Source: Streptomyces sp. T12
GTDB taxonomy: Bacteria; Actinomycetota; Actinomycetes; Streptomycetales; Streptomycetaceae
Direction of reading: 5' to 3'
DNA length: 64,000 nucleotides
NCBI RefSeq assembly: GCF_028736035.1
Contig: NZ_CP117866.1
Coordinates: 10,953,001 to 11,017,000, forward strand
The notes under the pieces are model-generated. The model was not told where the DNA came from and did not search any database. It worked only from the letters and a program-made list of their open reading frames with translations. The stretch's first letter is position 1. Each line of letters begins with the position of its first letter. This document shows positions 28,065 to 36,826 of the stretch, piece after piece. The translations under genes and the position numbers were made by a program.

Positions 28065-28837
28065 CACGCCTCCTGCACGGCCACGTCGGCGGTGGTCTCG
28101 GTGGTCTCGGCGGCCGCGTGCCCGAGGTACACCTGCTGAACCTTCGGATCCGCCTGCACCTCGGCGACCGTGCCCTCGCTGAGCACCTTGCCGGCGTGCA
28201 GCACGCTGACGCTGCGGGCGAAGGACCGCATGAAGTCCATGTCGTGCTCGATGACGACCACGGTCCGCTCCTCGCTGATCCGCTGCAGCAGCTCGCCGGT
28301 CGCCTGACGCTCGTCGTGGCTCATGCCGGCCACCGGCTCGTCGAGCAGCAGCAGCCGTACGTCCTGCACGAGCAGCATGCCGATCTCCAGCCACTGCTTC
28401 TGACCGTGCGCGAGTGTCCCGGCAGGGGAGTCGGCGAGCTCGGTGAGCCCGATCGTCTCCAACGCCCTGGCGACCGGCTCGGGGACGTCTTTGCGCCGCC
28501 GCAGCATGGTCCACAGGCTCCGGCCCGCACCGGCCGCGATGTCCAGGTTCTGCAGGACCGTCAACTCCTCGAAGACGGTGGCGGTCTGGAAGGTCCGCCC
28601 GATGCCGGACCGGGCGATCCTGTGCACGCTCCGCCCGAGCAGCTCCTCGCCGCCGAACCGCACCGAGCCCTCCGCCTTCACCAGGCCGGTCACGGCGTCG
28701 ACGAGGGTCGTCTTGCCCGCGCCGTTGGGACCGATGAGGAACCGCAGATCCCCGGGGCGGACATCGAGGTCGACTCCGTCGACAGCGGTGAATCCGTCGA
28801 AGGACACCCGCAGTCGGCGTATCTCCAGGCCGGTCAT
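28064..28837 (-). CDS. urtD: Urea ABC transporter ATPase UrtD
   Basis: 257 residues of the LivG/UrtD type: Walker A GPNGAGKTTLVDA, signature variant LAHGQKQWLEIGMLL (typical of UrtD), Walker B LLLLDEPVAGMS and switch VVVIEHDMDFMRSFA. The LAHGQKQ signature separates it from LivG (LSYGQQR) and supports the urea assignment. It is separated from urtC by 19 bp on the same transcript. Confidence 0.93.
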   Translation of the reverse strand: MTGLEIRRLRVSFDGFTAVDGVDLDVRPGDLRFLIGPNGAGKTTLVDAVTGLVKAEGSVRFGGEELLGRSVHRIARSGIGRTFQTATVFEELTVLQNLDIAAGAGRSLWTMLRRRKDVPEPVARALETIGLTELADSPAGTLAHGQKQWLEIGMLLVQDVRLLLLDEPVAGMSHDERQATGELLQRISEERTVVVIEHDMDFMRSFARSVSVLHAGKVLSEGTVAEVQADPKVQQVYLGHAAAETTETTADVAVQEA

Positions 28838-28856
28838 GCTGCCGCTCCTACGCTGG

Positions 28857-29945
28857 TCATGCTGCCTCTCCTACGGGGATGACGGCCGCCTTCTTCTCAG
28901 CCGCGGCCCTGCGTCGCCGCACGATCCCCGCCAGCGAGGCGAGACCGCCGGGCAGGAAGGCGAGCGCCACGATGAACAGCAGCCCCTGGAAGTACGTCCA
29001 GGCCGCCGGGAACTCCTCCGACAGTGCCGTCTTCGCCCAGGCCACCGCGACCGCGCCGAGCACCGCGCCGACCAGGCTGGCCCGGCCGCCCACCGCCGCG
29101 CCGATGACGAACTCGATCGACGGCACGATGCCGATCAGCGCCGGCGAGATGATGCCGACCGCCGGCACGAACAGCGCGCCCGCGAGGCCCGCCATGCCGG
29201 CCGCCACCACATACGCGACGAGCTTGACGTTCGCCGGGTCGTAGCCGAGGAAGCGCACCCGCTCCTCCGAGTCCCGCACGGCGACGAGGAGTTCGCCGTA
29301 GCGGCTGTGGATCAGCTGGCGGGCGAGGGCGATGAGCAGCAGCAGGACGGCGGCGATGATGAAGTACACCATCCGCTGGTTGACCGGGTCGTCCAAGGCG
29401 TAGCCGAAGAAGCCCTGGATGTCGGTGAGCCCGTTGGTGCCGCCGGTCGTGGCCTGCTGGCCGATCAGCCAGATGGCGAAGGCGGCGGCGAGCGCCTGGC
29501 TGAGGATCGCGAAGTACGCGCCCTTGACCCGGCGCCGGAAGATGAAGGAGCCGAGCACGGCGGCCACGGCCATCGGGAGCAGCACGGTCGCCGCGAGGGC
29601 GAACAGCGGATTCGCGAACGGCTGCCACCACCAAGGGAGTTCGGTGGCGGTGCCGTACAGCTGCATGAAGTCGGGCAGGTTGCCGGGCCCCGCGTCGGCG
29701 ATCTTCAGGTGCATCGCCATGGCGTAGCCGCCGAGCCCGAAGAACACGCCCTGGCCGAGCGTCAGCAGACCGCCGCGGCCCCAGGCCAGACAGACACCGA
29801 CCGCGACCATCGCGATGCACAGGTACTTGGCGAGCAGCCCGAGGCGGAACTCGGACAGCAGCAGCGGGGCGAGGGCGAACAGCACGACGGCCGCCCCCGC
29901 GAAACCGGCCGCGGCCCGGGCCGAGGGCCCCTTGAGCAGGTTCAT
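28857..29945 (-). CDS. urtC: Urea ABC transporter permease UrtC
   Basis: 362 residues from ATG 29945, which overlaps the urtB stop; a longer frame to 29990 lies inside urtB. It is a multi-span LivM-type permease: GVCLAWGRGGLLTLGQGVFFGLGGYAMAM and the cytoplasmic EAA-like loop YDPANVKLVAYVVAAGMAGLAGALF. The C-terminus is basic (RRRRAAAEKKA). It forms the membrane channel with UrtB. Confidence 0.92.
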   Translation of the reverse strand: MNLLKGPSARAAAGFAGAAVVLFALAPLLLSEFRLGLLAKYLCIAMVAVGVCLAWGRGGLLTLGQGVFFGLGGYAMAMHLKIADAGPGNLPDFMQLYGTATELPWWWQPFANPLFALAATVLLPMAVAAVLGSFIFRRRVKGAYFAILSQALAAAFAIWLIGQQATTGGTNGLTDIQGFFGYALDDPVNQRMVYFIIAAVLLLLIALARQLIHSRYGELLVAVRDSEERVRFLGYDPANVKLVAYVVAAGMAGLAGALFVPAVGIISPALIGIVPSIEFVIGAAVGGRASLVGAVLGAVAVAWAKTALSEEFPAAWTYFQGLLFIVALAFLPGGLASLAGIVRRRRAAAEKKAAVIPVGEAA

Positions 29946-30838
29946 ACGAGACTCCTCGTGCGCAGCGTGTACAGCCCCTGGGGCCGCCACTGGAGGAACG
30001 CGACGATGCCGACCAGCACCAGCACCTTGGCGACGCTGACGGTGGTGGAGTACTCCAGCACCGACTGGAGCACGCCCAGCACGAAGGCGACGATGACCGT
30101 GCCCTTGAGCTGACCGATGCCGCCGACCACGATCACCAGGAAGGCGTCGATGATCACGTTGGTGCCCATCGTCGGCCCGATCGGACCGACCAGCGTCAGC
30201 GCCACCCCGGCCACACCCGCGAGCCCGGAGCCGATGAAGAAGGCCGTACGGTCCACGGTCGACGTCGAGATGCCGGACACCTCCGCGAGGTCGCGGTTCT
30301 GCACCACGGCCCGGATCCGGCGGCCCAGCGGCGTCAGCCGCAACGTCAGCGACAGCGCGACGACCGCAGCGACCGCCAGCCCGAGAATGAACAGACGGCT
30401 GTTGGCGACGGTCAGCGGGTCGTCGCCGCCGATGAGGGTGATGTTCCCGGTGAGGACGTCGGGCGCGCGCGTCTGCACGTTCGGTGCGCCGAAAATGTCC
30501 CGGGCGAGCTGCTGGAGCATCAGGGAGACACCCCAGGTGACGAGAAGCGTGTCAAGTGGCCGTAGATACAGGCGCCGTATCAGCAGCCATTCGAGAAGTG
30601 CGCCGAGGGCGCCCGAGACGAGAAATGCGACGGGAAGAGCGACCAGTAGCGAAATTCCGGCGCTCGAAATGGACTTCTGCAGGACGTACGTCGTGTAGGC
30701 GCCGGCCATGATGAACTCGCCGTGGGCCATGTTGATGACGTTCATCTGGCCGAAGGTGAGCGAGAGACCGAGCGCGATGAGCAGCAGAACGGCACCGATG
30801 CTGATGCCGGTGAAGGTCTGACCGAGGATCACGGTCAT
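29942..30838 (-). CDS. urtB: Urea ABC transporter permease UrtB
   Basis: 298 residues, LivH-type permease: LIALGLSLTFGQMNVINMAHGEFIMAGAY near the N-terminus, RIRAVVQNRDLAEVSGI loop and AGVAGVALTLVGPIGPTMG. Eight or so membrane helices are visible. It overlaps urtC and follows urtA after a 78-bp gap that contains a strong hairpin. Confidence 0.93.
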   Translation of the reverse strand: MTVILGQTFTGISIGAVLLLIALGLSLTFGQMNVINMAHGEFIMAGAYTTYVLQKSISSAGISLLVALPVAFLVSGALGALLEWLLIRRLYLRPLDTLLVTWGVSLMLQQLARDIFGAPNVQTRAPDVLTGNITLIGGDDPLTVANSRLFILGLAVAAVVALSLTLRLTPLGRRIRAVVQNRDLAEVSGISTSTVDRTAFFIGSGLAGVAGVALTLVGPIGPTMGTNVIIDAFLVIVVGGIGQLKGTVIVAFVLGVLQSVLEYSTTVSVAKVLVLVGIVAFLQWRPQGLYTLRTRSLV

Positions 30839-30863
30839 ACGGCGGCTCCGGGGAGGCGGGGGA

Positions 30864-30895
30864 GCGGGGGCCCGGCGAGTGTGCCGGGCCCCCGC
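30864..30895 (-). terminator. 13-bp hairpin in the urtA-urtB gap
   Basis: GCGGGGGCCCGGC (30864-30876) pairs perfectly with 30883-30895 around a 6-nt loop, inside the urt operon. It is likely to stabilise or terminate part of the urtA transcripts, giving more binding protein than permease, as is common in ABC operons. Confidence 0.8.
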
Positions 30896-30916
30896 ACGAC
30901 AAGCGGTGACGGTCGG

Positions 30917-32173
30917 TCAGGACAGGCCGGAGGCCCAGGAGTAGCCCTTGAGGTAGGGGTCCGGCTTGATGGGCTTGCCGGAGTCCCACACCTGCTCGAT
31001 CAGACCGTCGGAGCCGACCTTGCCGATCCGGGCCGTCTTGTAGATGTGCTGCGAGGCACCGTCGATCGTGACCTTGCCCTCGGGCGCGTCGAAGGTGATG
31101 CCGTCCGAGGCGGCCTTCACCTTCTCCGGGTCGAAGGACTTCGCCTTCTCGACCATGGCCTTCCACAGGTAGACCGAGACGTACGCCGCCTCCATCGGGT
31201 CACTGGTCGGCTTGTCCTGGCCGTACTTGGCCTTGTACGCCTTCACGAACTTCTCGTTCGCGGCGCCCGGCGTGGTCTGGTAGTAGTTCCAGGCCGTCAG
31301 CTGCCCGTCCAGGTACTGCGTGCCGATCGACTTGACCTCCTCCTCGGCGATCGACACCGAGACGACCGGCATGCTCTTCGCCGTCAGGCCCGCCGACTTG
31401 TACTCCTTGAAGAAGGCCACGTTCGAGTCGCCGTTGAGGGTGTTGAACACCGCGTCCGCCTTGGACGCCTTCACCTTGTTGGCGATCGTGCTGAACTCCG
31501 TGGACCCCAGCGGCGCGTAGTCCTCACCGAGGATCGTCATGCCGTTGGCCTTGGCATACGCCCGGATCTCCTTGTTGGCGGTGCGCGGGAAGACGTAGTC
31601 GCTGCCGACCAGGTAGAGCTTCTTCAGGCCCTGGCTCTTGAGGTAGTCGAGGGCCGGGACGATCTGCTGGTTGGTGGTCGCGCCCGTGTAGAAGATGTAC
31701 GGCGACTCCTCCAGGCCCTCGTACTGCACGGGGTAGAACAGCAGCGACTTGTTCTTCTCGAACACCGGCTTGACGGCCTTGCGGCTGGCGGAGGTCCAGC
31801 AGCCGAAGGTGGCCGCGACGCCGTCCTCCTTGATGAGCTTGGTCGCCTTCTCGGCGAACGTCGGCCAGTCGGAGGCGCCGTCCTCGCTGATCGGCTTGAT
31901 CTTCTTGCCGAGCACACCGCCGGAGGCGTTGATCTCGTCGATGGCGAGCGTGAGCGAGTTGCGTACGGTGACCTCGCTGATCGCCATCGTGCCGGACAGC
32001 GAGTTGAGCAGGCCGACCTTGACCGTGTCACCGCTGACGTCGATCTTCGCGGCCTTGTCGGACGAACCCGCCGCGTCGGTCTTCGCGCCGCACGCCGAGA
32101 GCGCGACGACGGCGGCGAGGGCCGCGGTACCGGCCAGGAAGCGGCGCCGGTGAATGTGGTGAAGGCTGGACAA
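30917..32173 (-). CDS. urtA: Urea-binding lipoprotein UrtA
   Basis: 418 residues from a TTG at 32173 with a perfect AAGGAGG five bases upstream. [20 protein letters not shown] combines a twin-arginine-like signal with a lipobox (C28). The mature part is a type I periplasmic fold ([41 protein letters not shown]). [21 protein letters not shown] and [20 protein letters not shown] are the urea/amide site segments of UrtA. It is exported and anchored to the membrane, and feeds UrtBCDE. Confidence 0.93.
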   Translation of the reverse strand: MSSLHHIHRRRFLAGTAALAAVVALSACGAKTDAAGSSDKAAKIDVSGDTVKVGLLNSLSGTMAISEVTVRNSLTLAIDEINASGGVLGKKIKPISEDGASDWPTFAEKATKLIKEDGVAATFGCWTSASRKAVKPVFEKNKSLLFYPVQYEGLEESPYIFYTGATTNQQIVPALDYLKSQGLKKLYLVGSDYVFPRTANKEIRAYAKANGMTILGEDYAPLGSTEFSTIANKVKASKADAVFNTLNGDSNVAFFKEYKSAGLTAKSMPVVSVSIAEEEVKSIGTQYLDGQLTAWNYYQTTPGAANEKFVKAYKAKYGQDKPTSDPMEAAYVSVYLWKAMVEKAKSFDPEKVKAASDGITFDAPEGKVTIDGASQHIYKTARIGKVGSDGLIEQVWDSGKPIKPDPYLKGYSWASGLS

Positions 32174-32263
32174 GTGAACCTCCTTGTCCCCATGACGAGG
32201 ACACCTGAAAAGGAAGGAATCAGCAGCCCTTCAGGGTCCCTGAAGTGCGGTCCACAGCCTCAA

Positions 32264-32309
32264 GTCACCCTGTTTCCACGGCGTTTCGAGATACTTTCCC
32301 AGCTGTATC
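32264..32309 (-). promoter_or_regulatory. Phased repeats upstream of urtA (possible GlnR-type site)
   Basis: GTTTC at 32272 and 32283 and CTTTC at 32294 recur exactly every 11 bp (GAAAC-n6-GAAAC-n6-GAAAG in reverse), and a GTCAC lies at 32264. GlnR boxes alternate GTnAC and GAAAC at 11-bp steps, so the spacing fits though the GTnAC halves do not. AGATAC (32289-32294) and GTATCT (32304-32309) form an overlapping inverted repeat. This region probably carries the urtA promoter. Confidence 0.45.
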
Positions 32310-32342
32310 TTCCGGCTCGCCGCAGGCAACGAAGCGGGAAAC

Positions 32343-32393
32343 AAAAAAGCCTCGGGACGAATTCCGCACCGGAATTCACAGTTCGCCCGAGGC
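32343..32393 (-). terminator. Intrinsic terminator with T-run before urtA
   Basis: On the minus strand GCCTCGGG (32393-32386) pairs with CCCGAGGC (32356-32349), an inner GAATTCC/GGAATTC pair (32377-32371 with 32365-32359) closes a 5-nt loop, and six T residues follow (32348-32343). It is a rare true Rho-independent terminator for Streptomyces. It either ends the AmiC-like gene's mRNA or is a leader terminator for urtA. Confidence 0.85.
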
Positions 32394-32398
32394 ATTCT

Positions 32399-32422
32399 AG
32401 ATACTTCCTGTGGGAAGTATCT
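32399..32422 (-). promoter_or_regulatory. 10-bp perfect inverted repeat after the AmiC-like gene
   Basis: AGATACTTCC (32399-32408) and GGAAGTATCT (32413-32422) flank a 4-nt loop. The same half site recurs as GGAAAGTATCT near 32299-32289 (minus strand), which suggests an operator or a paired RNA structure upstream of the terminator. Confidence 0.6.
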
Positions 32423-32441
32423 GGGTGTGGTGAGGTGCATG

Positions 32442-33578
32442 TCAAGGGTGCGCGCCGTCGAGGTCGAGCTGGGTGAGCACGTCGAAGTCCACGCCGTCCG
32501 CCTGCGCGAGGTAGATGCGCTGCTTGACGTGGCTGTCCCGCAGCCACAGCAACCCGCGCGGTCCCTCGTACGACACCGACTCGGCACTCGCGCCGATCGC
32601 CGTCACGTCCAGCGTCCCGGCCCGGGCGATGAGCGCGGCGAGCAACAGCACGCCCTCGTAACACGATTCGCCGAGACTCCCGGGCGCCGGCGCCTCGATG
32701 CCGTACCGCCCGGCGTACCGGCCGTGGAAGTCGAGGGTGTCCTGGTTGGCGAGCGAGGCGAAGAACCCGGCGGTGCTGTAGAGACCGGCGGTCGCCGTGG
32801 GGCCGCTGGCCATCAGCATGTTCTCGTCCATGAGCGTGCTCAGGCGCAGGCACCGTTGGTCGAGGCCGGCCGCGGCGAACGCCCGGTTGAAGCGGACGGC
32901 GTCGTTGCCCACCAGGAGCATCAGGACGGCGTCGCTCTCGGACTGCTCGATCCGGCGCAGCACGTCGTCGAAGTCGTGGGTGCCCAGCGGCAGATACGCC
33001 TGCCCGCAGATGCCGCCCCCCGACTCGTGCGCATACGCGCGCGCGGCCCGCGCCGTGCGCCGCGGCCACACATAGTCGTTGCCGACGACGAACCACCGGC
33101 GCACCCTGCGCTCGCCCGCCAACAGCCGCATCGCGGGCCGCAGTTGATCGTCCGGTGTCTCGCTGGTCAGGAAGACGCCCGTCGTGTGCTCCCCGCCCTC
33201 GTACAGCGCCGTGTACACATACGGCACCCGGTGCGCGATGCGCGGGGCCAGCGCCTGGCGCACCGAGGAGATGTGCCAGCCGGTGACACCCTGCACGACC
33301 CCCAGATCCACCAGCGCCTCGACCCGGTCGGCGATCTCACGAGGCTCGGCGCCGCCGTCCACCGGCAGCAGCCGCAGCTCCTTGCCGAGCACGCCGCCCG
33401 CGTGGTTGACCTCCTGGGCGGCGAGCTGTGCGCACAGCTCGCAGGTCGGGCCGAAGATGCCCGCGGCGCCCTGCATGGGGAACACGAGAGCGACGCTGAG
33501 CACGGAGTCGTCGACGGTGAACCAGTCGAGCGGATGGGGATCGAGCTGGAACATGCGGTCATGATTCCGGGTCCGCAC
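32442..33578 (-). CDS. Cytosolic AmiC-like amide/urea-binding protein
   Basis: 378 residues from GTG 33578 with GGAG 6 bases upstream; ATG 33554 is an alternative. It has the same fold as UrtA (VLSVALVFPMQGAAGIFGPTCELCAQLAAQEVNHAGGVLGKELRL; VPYVYTALYEGGEHTTGVFLTSETPDDQ) but no signal peptide or lipobox, so it stays in the cytosol. Pseudomonas AmiC, a cytosolic amide sensor, is the closest characterised type. It lies directly upstream of urtABCDE on the same strand and divergent from a MarR regulator. No AmiR-like antiterminator gene is visible. Confidence 0.8.
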   Translation of the reverse strand: MRTRNHDRMFQLDPHPLDWFTVDDSVLSVALVFPMQGAAGIFGPTCELCAQLAAQEVNHAGGVLGKELRLLPVDGGAEPREIADRVEALVDLGVVQGVTGWHISSVRQALAPRIAHRVPYVYTALYEGGEHTTGVFLTSETPDDQLRPAMRLLAGERRVRRWFVVGNDYVWPRRTARAARAYAHESGGGICGQAYLPLGTHDFDDVLRRIEQSESDAVLMLLVGNDAVRFNRAFAAAGLDQRCLRLSTLMDENMLMASGPTATAGLYSTAGFFASLANQDTLDFHGRYAGRYGIEAPAPGSLGESCYEGVLLLAALIARAGTLDVTAIGASAESVSYEGPRGLLWLRDSHVKQRIYLAQADGVDFDVLTQLDLDGAHP

Positions 33579-33692
33579 GGTGAACTCCAGACCCGTCTCG
33601 CGGGCCGGGAGGTGTGGAAGTGGTGAGCGTGGACGATCCTTTGGTGAAACGACACTTGTACGATGGTCGGCACCCCGGGACCGAGGAGCAGG

Positions 33693-34139
33693 ATGGCTAC
33701 CCCACCTCCGCGTCAGCCCCAGGACCTCATGCGGTTGTTGACGCGCGCCGAACGACTGGCCGCGCGCCGGCTGCAGGGCGTCCTCGACGAGGACGGCTGT
33801 TCGCTCGACGCCTGGCGGGTGCTGTCCCAGCTCTCCGACGGCGAGGGCCACTCCATGACGGCGGTGGCCGAAGCGGCCTTCCTGCCCCCGGCGACGCTGA
33901 CCAAGCTGGTCGATCACCTCGTCGACCAGAACCTCGTGTACCGCCGGGTCGATCCGCTGGACCGGCGCCGCATCCTCGCCCACCTCACCCCGCGAGGCGA
34001 GACCTACTGGCGGCGGATCAGCCGCGAGGTCCGCGAGGGCCTGCCGGTGCTCAGCGAGGGCGACGAGGAACTGCTGCACGGTCTGCTCGCGCGACTGGTC
34101 GACACGCTGGAGCAAGCGCCGACGCAGAGCGCCACGTGA
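33693..34139 (+). CDS. MarR-family transcriptional regulator
   Basis: 148 residues from ATG 33693 with GAGGAG upstream; ATG 33663 in frame is an alternative. The winged helix is clear: CSLDAWRVLSQLSDGEGHSMTAVAEAAFLPPATLTKLVDHLVDQNLVYRRVDPLDRRRILAHLTPRG. It acts as a dimeric ligand-responsive repressor. It is divergent from the AmiC-like gene, so it may control that gene or the urt operon (inference). Cytosolic. Confidence 0.88.
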   Translation: MATPPPRQPQDLMRLLTRAERLAARRLQGVLDEDGCSLDAWRVLSQLSDGEGHSMTAVAEAAFLPPATLTKLVDHLVDQNLVYRRVDPLDRRRILAHLTPRGETYWRRISREVREGLPVLSEGDEELLHGLLARLVDTLEQAPTQSAT

Positions 34140-34279
34140 CGTCGGCCGTGCCGCGGGCGTAGTGGCGAAACTGGTCCCACCTCCCGGAAAGTCGCAGGTC
34201 AGCGGCGTGGTGAAGGGGGCTCAGGTGGCGCAATGATTCAGCAACACCACTGAGCGGGCGGCGTCGGTATGGTCGCCCC

Positions 34280-34916
34280 ATGCCAGCCGAACGAACCCGC
34301 GAGCACACCGCGCCGCCCGCCGCCGACGGCTGCGTACCGACCGGGCGCGTCAGCTCGCGGACCTGCTGCGGCACCTGGTGCTGACCGGGAGATTTCCCGG
34401 GGGCGCACGGCCCCACGAGGACGTCCTCGCCGCCGACTACCGGGCGCGGTCCAGGCGCTGCCCGAGGCGGCGGGCGACGCCGCGCGCGAGGTGCGGGTCG
34501 GCGTGGCGCGCGGGTTCGCCGCCCTGGCCGCGCACCTCGACCGGGACGCAGATACGCCGGACGCCCTGCGCCACCTGATCCACGACCCCGGCATCCTGGT
34601 ACGCGCTGCGGCCCTGCAGACCCTGGGTGTCCTCGGCGTCCCCGAGGCACTCCTCGCCACCGTGACAGCGGCGCTCACCGACCCGGCCTGGCAGGTCCGT
34701 GCGGGCGCGGCGACCGCCCTCGGCGGGGCTGCGCCGGACCATGCCGTCCCCGCGCTCGCCGAGCTGCTGCGCGACGCCGACGCCGACGTGCGCAAGGCAG
34801 CCGTACTCGCTCTGTCGCGCCACACCGCGCACGACGACGCCCGTACGGCGCTGGCCACCGCGGTGGACGACCCCGACGCCGATGTCCGTGCGTACGCGGG
34901 CCGAGCGGGGCGGTGA
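34280..34916 (+). pseudogene. Deletion scar: GntR-type start joined to HEAT-repeat end
   Basis: One frame at about 34318-34446 encodes RARQLADLLRHLVLTGRFPGG and PHEDVLAADYRA, the start of a GntR winged helix. It then changes frame near 34440 into helical HEAT repeats (IHDPGILVRAAALQTLGVLG; DPAWQVRAGAATALGGAAPDH; DADADVRKAAVLALSRH) that run to 34916. The wHTH breaks before its recognition helix. This looks like a deletion that removed most of a GntR gene and the start of a HEAT gene. No intact start serves the fused product. Confidence 0.7.
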
Positions 34917-34973
34917 TCAGGAGCCTCTTCAACTCCCGGAGCCATCGGGCGGGTTGACTGTCCTTCACCCGTG

Positions 34974-35011
34974 ATTGGTACAGACCAAAGTCTTGACTGG
35001 TACAGACCAAC
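34974..35011 (+). promoter_or_regulatory. Two DasR-type sites (dre) before the chitinase gene
   Basis: ATTGGTACAGACCAAA (34974-34989) and ACTGGTACAGACCAAC (34996-35011) match the dre consensus (ACTGGTCTAGACCA-like) and the classic chitinase-promoter direct repeats of Streptomyces. The repeats are 22 bp apart, two helical turns. DasR repression would be lifted by glucosamine-6-phosphate. TTGACT at 34954 and TTGACT at 34993 are possible -35 elements. Confidence 0.9.
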
Positions 35012-35149
35012 GCGGTTCAGTGGGTCTCCACACCCCCCACCACGGCCGCCCCCACCGCCGTGGCCGACCCAGTCGGCGCGTGCGCACAAGGCTCTGCCTC
35101 GCCCTGCCCTTGTCCGGGTGCGGCCGTGCTCCGCAAAGGAGTTGATCCC

Positions 35150-35860
35150 GTGTCGAGGCGCCGCATAGCCGCACTCCTGTCCTCACTCGCCCTGGGCAGC
35201 GCCGCGCTGCTGCTCCAGCCGGCCCCGAGCGCGTCCGCCGCCGGCTTCGTCGTGAACGAGTCGCAGTTCAACCAGATGTTCCCGAACCGGAATTCGTTCT
35301 ACACGTACAGCGGCCTCACCGCCGCCCTCAGCGCCTACCCCGGCTTCGCCAACACCGGCAGCGACACGGTGAAGAAGCAGGAGGCGGCCGCCTTCCTCGC
35401 CAACGTCAACCACGAGACCGGCGGCCTGGTCCACATCGTCGAGCAGAACCAGGCCAACTACCCCCATTACTGCGACTGGAGCCAGCCGTACGGCTGCCCC
35501 GCCGGCCAGGCCGCCTACTACGGACGCGGCCCCATCCAGCTCAGCTGGAACTTCAACTACAAGGCAGCGGGCGACGCCCTCGGCATCGACCTGCTGGGCA
35601 ACCCCTGGCGGGTGCAGAACGAGGCGGCCGTGGCCTGGAAGACCGGCCTGTGGTACTGGAACACCCAGAACGGCCCCGGCACCATGACCCCTCACAACGC
35701 CATGGTCAACCAGGCCGGCTTCGGCCAGACGATCCGCAGCGTCAACGGCTCCCTGGAGTGCGACGGCAAGAACCCGGCCCAGGTGCAGAGCCGCGTCAGC
35801 GCCTACCAGCGGTTCACGCAGATCCTCGGCGTCTCCCCGGGCGGCAACCTGTACTGCTGA
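35150..35860 (+). CDS. Secreted family 19 chitinase, catalytic domain only
   Basis: 236 residues from GTG 35150, with AAAGGA nine bases upstream. The Sec signal runs to about residue 31 (SASAAG). The GH19 core follows with the catalytic Glu of NHETGG (E89), YYGRGPIQLSWNFNY and NPWRVQNEAAVAWKTGLWYW. It cleaves chitin with inversion. There is no chitin-binding domain at either end, as in ChiG-type enzymes. The upstream dre pair indicates N-acetylglucosamine-responsive control. Confidence 0.93.
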   Translation: MSRRRIAALLSSLALGSAALLLQPAPSASAAGFVVNESQFNQMFPNRNSFYTYSGLTAALSAYPGFANTGSDTVKKQEAAAFLANVNHETGGLVHIVEQNQANYPHYCDWSQPYGCPAGQAAYYGRGPIQLSWNFNYKAAGDALGIDLLGNPWRVQNEAAVAWKTGLWYWNTQNGPGTMTPHNAMVNQAGFGQTIRSVNGSLECDGKNPAQVQSRVSAYQRFTQILGVSPGGNLYC

Positions 35861-35898
35861 TGCCCCCCGGTGCCCGAGGCGTGTGCGAGACTCCGCCG

Positions 35899-36804
35899 AT
35901 GACCTCCGAAACGATCACCGCGGACGCCGCGGGCACCTGGAAACTCGGCGACCTGTCCGTGAGCCGCGTCGGCTTCGGCGCGATGCGGCTGACGGGCAGT
36001 GCCGCCTTCCACCACGGGACGCCGAGCGACCGGGGCCGCTCGATCGCGGTACTGCGCAAGGCGGTTGAGCTCGGCGTCACCCATATCGACACCGCCGCCT
36101 TCTACTTCTCGGCGCTCCGCTCGGCCAACGAACTGATCAACAGCGCACTGTCGCCGTACCCCGACGACCTGGTCATCGCCACGAAGGTCGGCCCCTACCG
36201 CGACTACCACGGCGAGTGGGGGACCTCGGCCCGCCCCGACCAGCTGCGCGGCCACGTCGAGGAGAATCTGCGCCAGCTCGGCCGCGACCACCTGGACGTC
36301 GTATACCTGCGCCGCATGGGGCAGGACTCCCTCGCCGAGCACTTCGGCGCGCTGGCCGAGCTGCGCGAGGCGGGCCTGGTCCGGCACCTCGGCATCTCCG
36401 GCGTCGAGCCACGGCACCTCGCCGAGGCGCAGGCCATCGCGCCCGTGGTCTGCGTACAGAACCGGTACGCGCTCGACCGGCCCGACCCCGAGGCCGACGA
36501 ACTCCTTCGCCAGTGCGGCGAGCAGGGCATCGCCTTCGTGCCGTTCTACGCCGTGGCCGGCGAGACGGGGGAGCGGGGCGCGACCACCGCCCACGACGAC
36601 GAGGTGCTCGCCGTGGCGCGGGCGCATGGCGCGAGCCCCGCCCAGGTACGCATCGCCTGGACCCTGCACCAGGGCCCGCACGTCCTCGCCATCCCCGGCA
36701 CCGGCAACCCCGACCACCTGGTCGAGAACGTGGCCGCGGGCGCGCTGCGCCTCACCGACGACGAGCTGGCCCGGCTCAACGCGGCGCGGCAGCAGACCGG
36801 TTGA
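35899..36804 (+). CDS. Aldo/keto reductase
   Basis: 301 residues from ATG 35899. TIM-barrel AKR: LSVSRVGFGAMRLTG, THIDTAAFYFSALRSANELI (Asp and Tyr near the active site), the Lys in DDLVIATKVGP and HLGISGVEPRHLAEA. The usual catalytic His after VDVVYLHR is replaced (LDVVYLRRMGQDS), which may weaken carbonyl polarisation. It lies 38 bp after the chitinase stop on the same strand, and a functional link is unclear. Confidence 0.85.
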   Translation: MTSETITADAAGTWKLGDLSVSRVGFGAMRLTGSAAFHHGTPSDRGRSIAVLRKAVELGVTHIDTAAFYFSALRSANELINSALSPYPDDLVIATKVGPYRDYHGEWGTSARPDQLRGHVEENLRQLGRDHLDVVYLRRMGQDSLAEHFGALAELREAGLVRHLGISGVEPRHLAEAQAIAPVVCVQNRYALDRPDPEADELLRQCGEQGIAFVPFYAVAGETGERGATTAHDDEVLAVARAHGASPAQVRIAWTLHQGPHVLAIPGTGNPDHLVENVAAGALRLTDDELARLNAARQQTG

Positions 36805-36826
36805 GCCGGGGCCGTCGGGTCGTCGC

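Noticed and set aside
32399..32422. ANTAR (AmiR-type) target stem-loop
   Set aside because: The loop (CCACAG as a hexaloop) lacks the A1/G4 pattern of ANTAR target loops, and no ANTAR gene is in the window.
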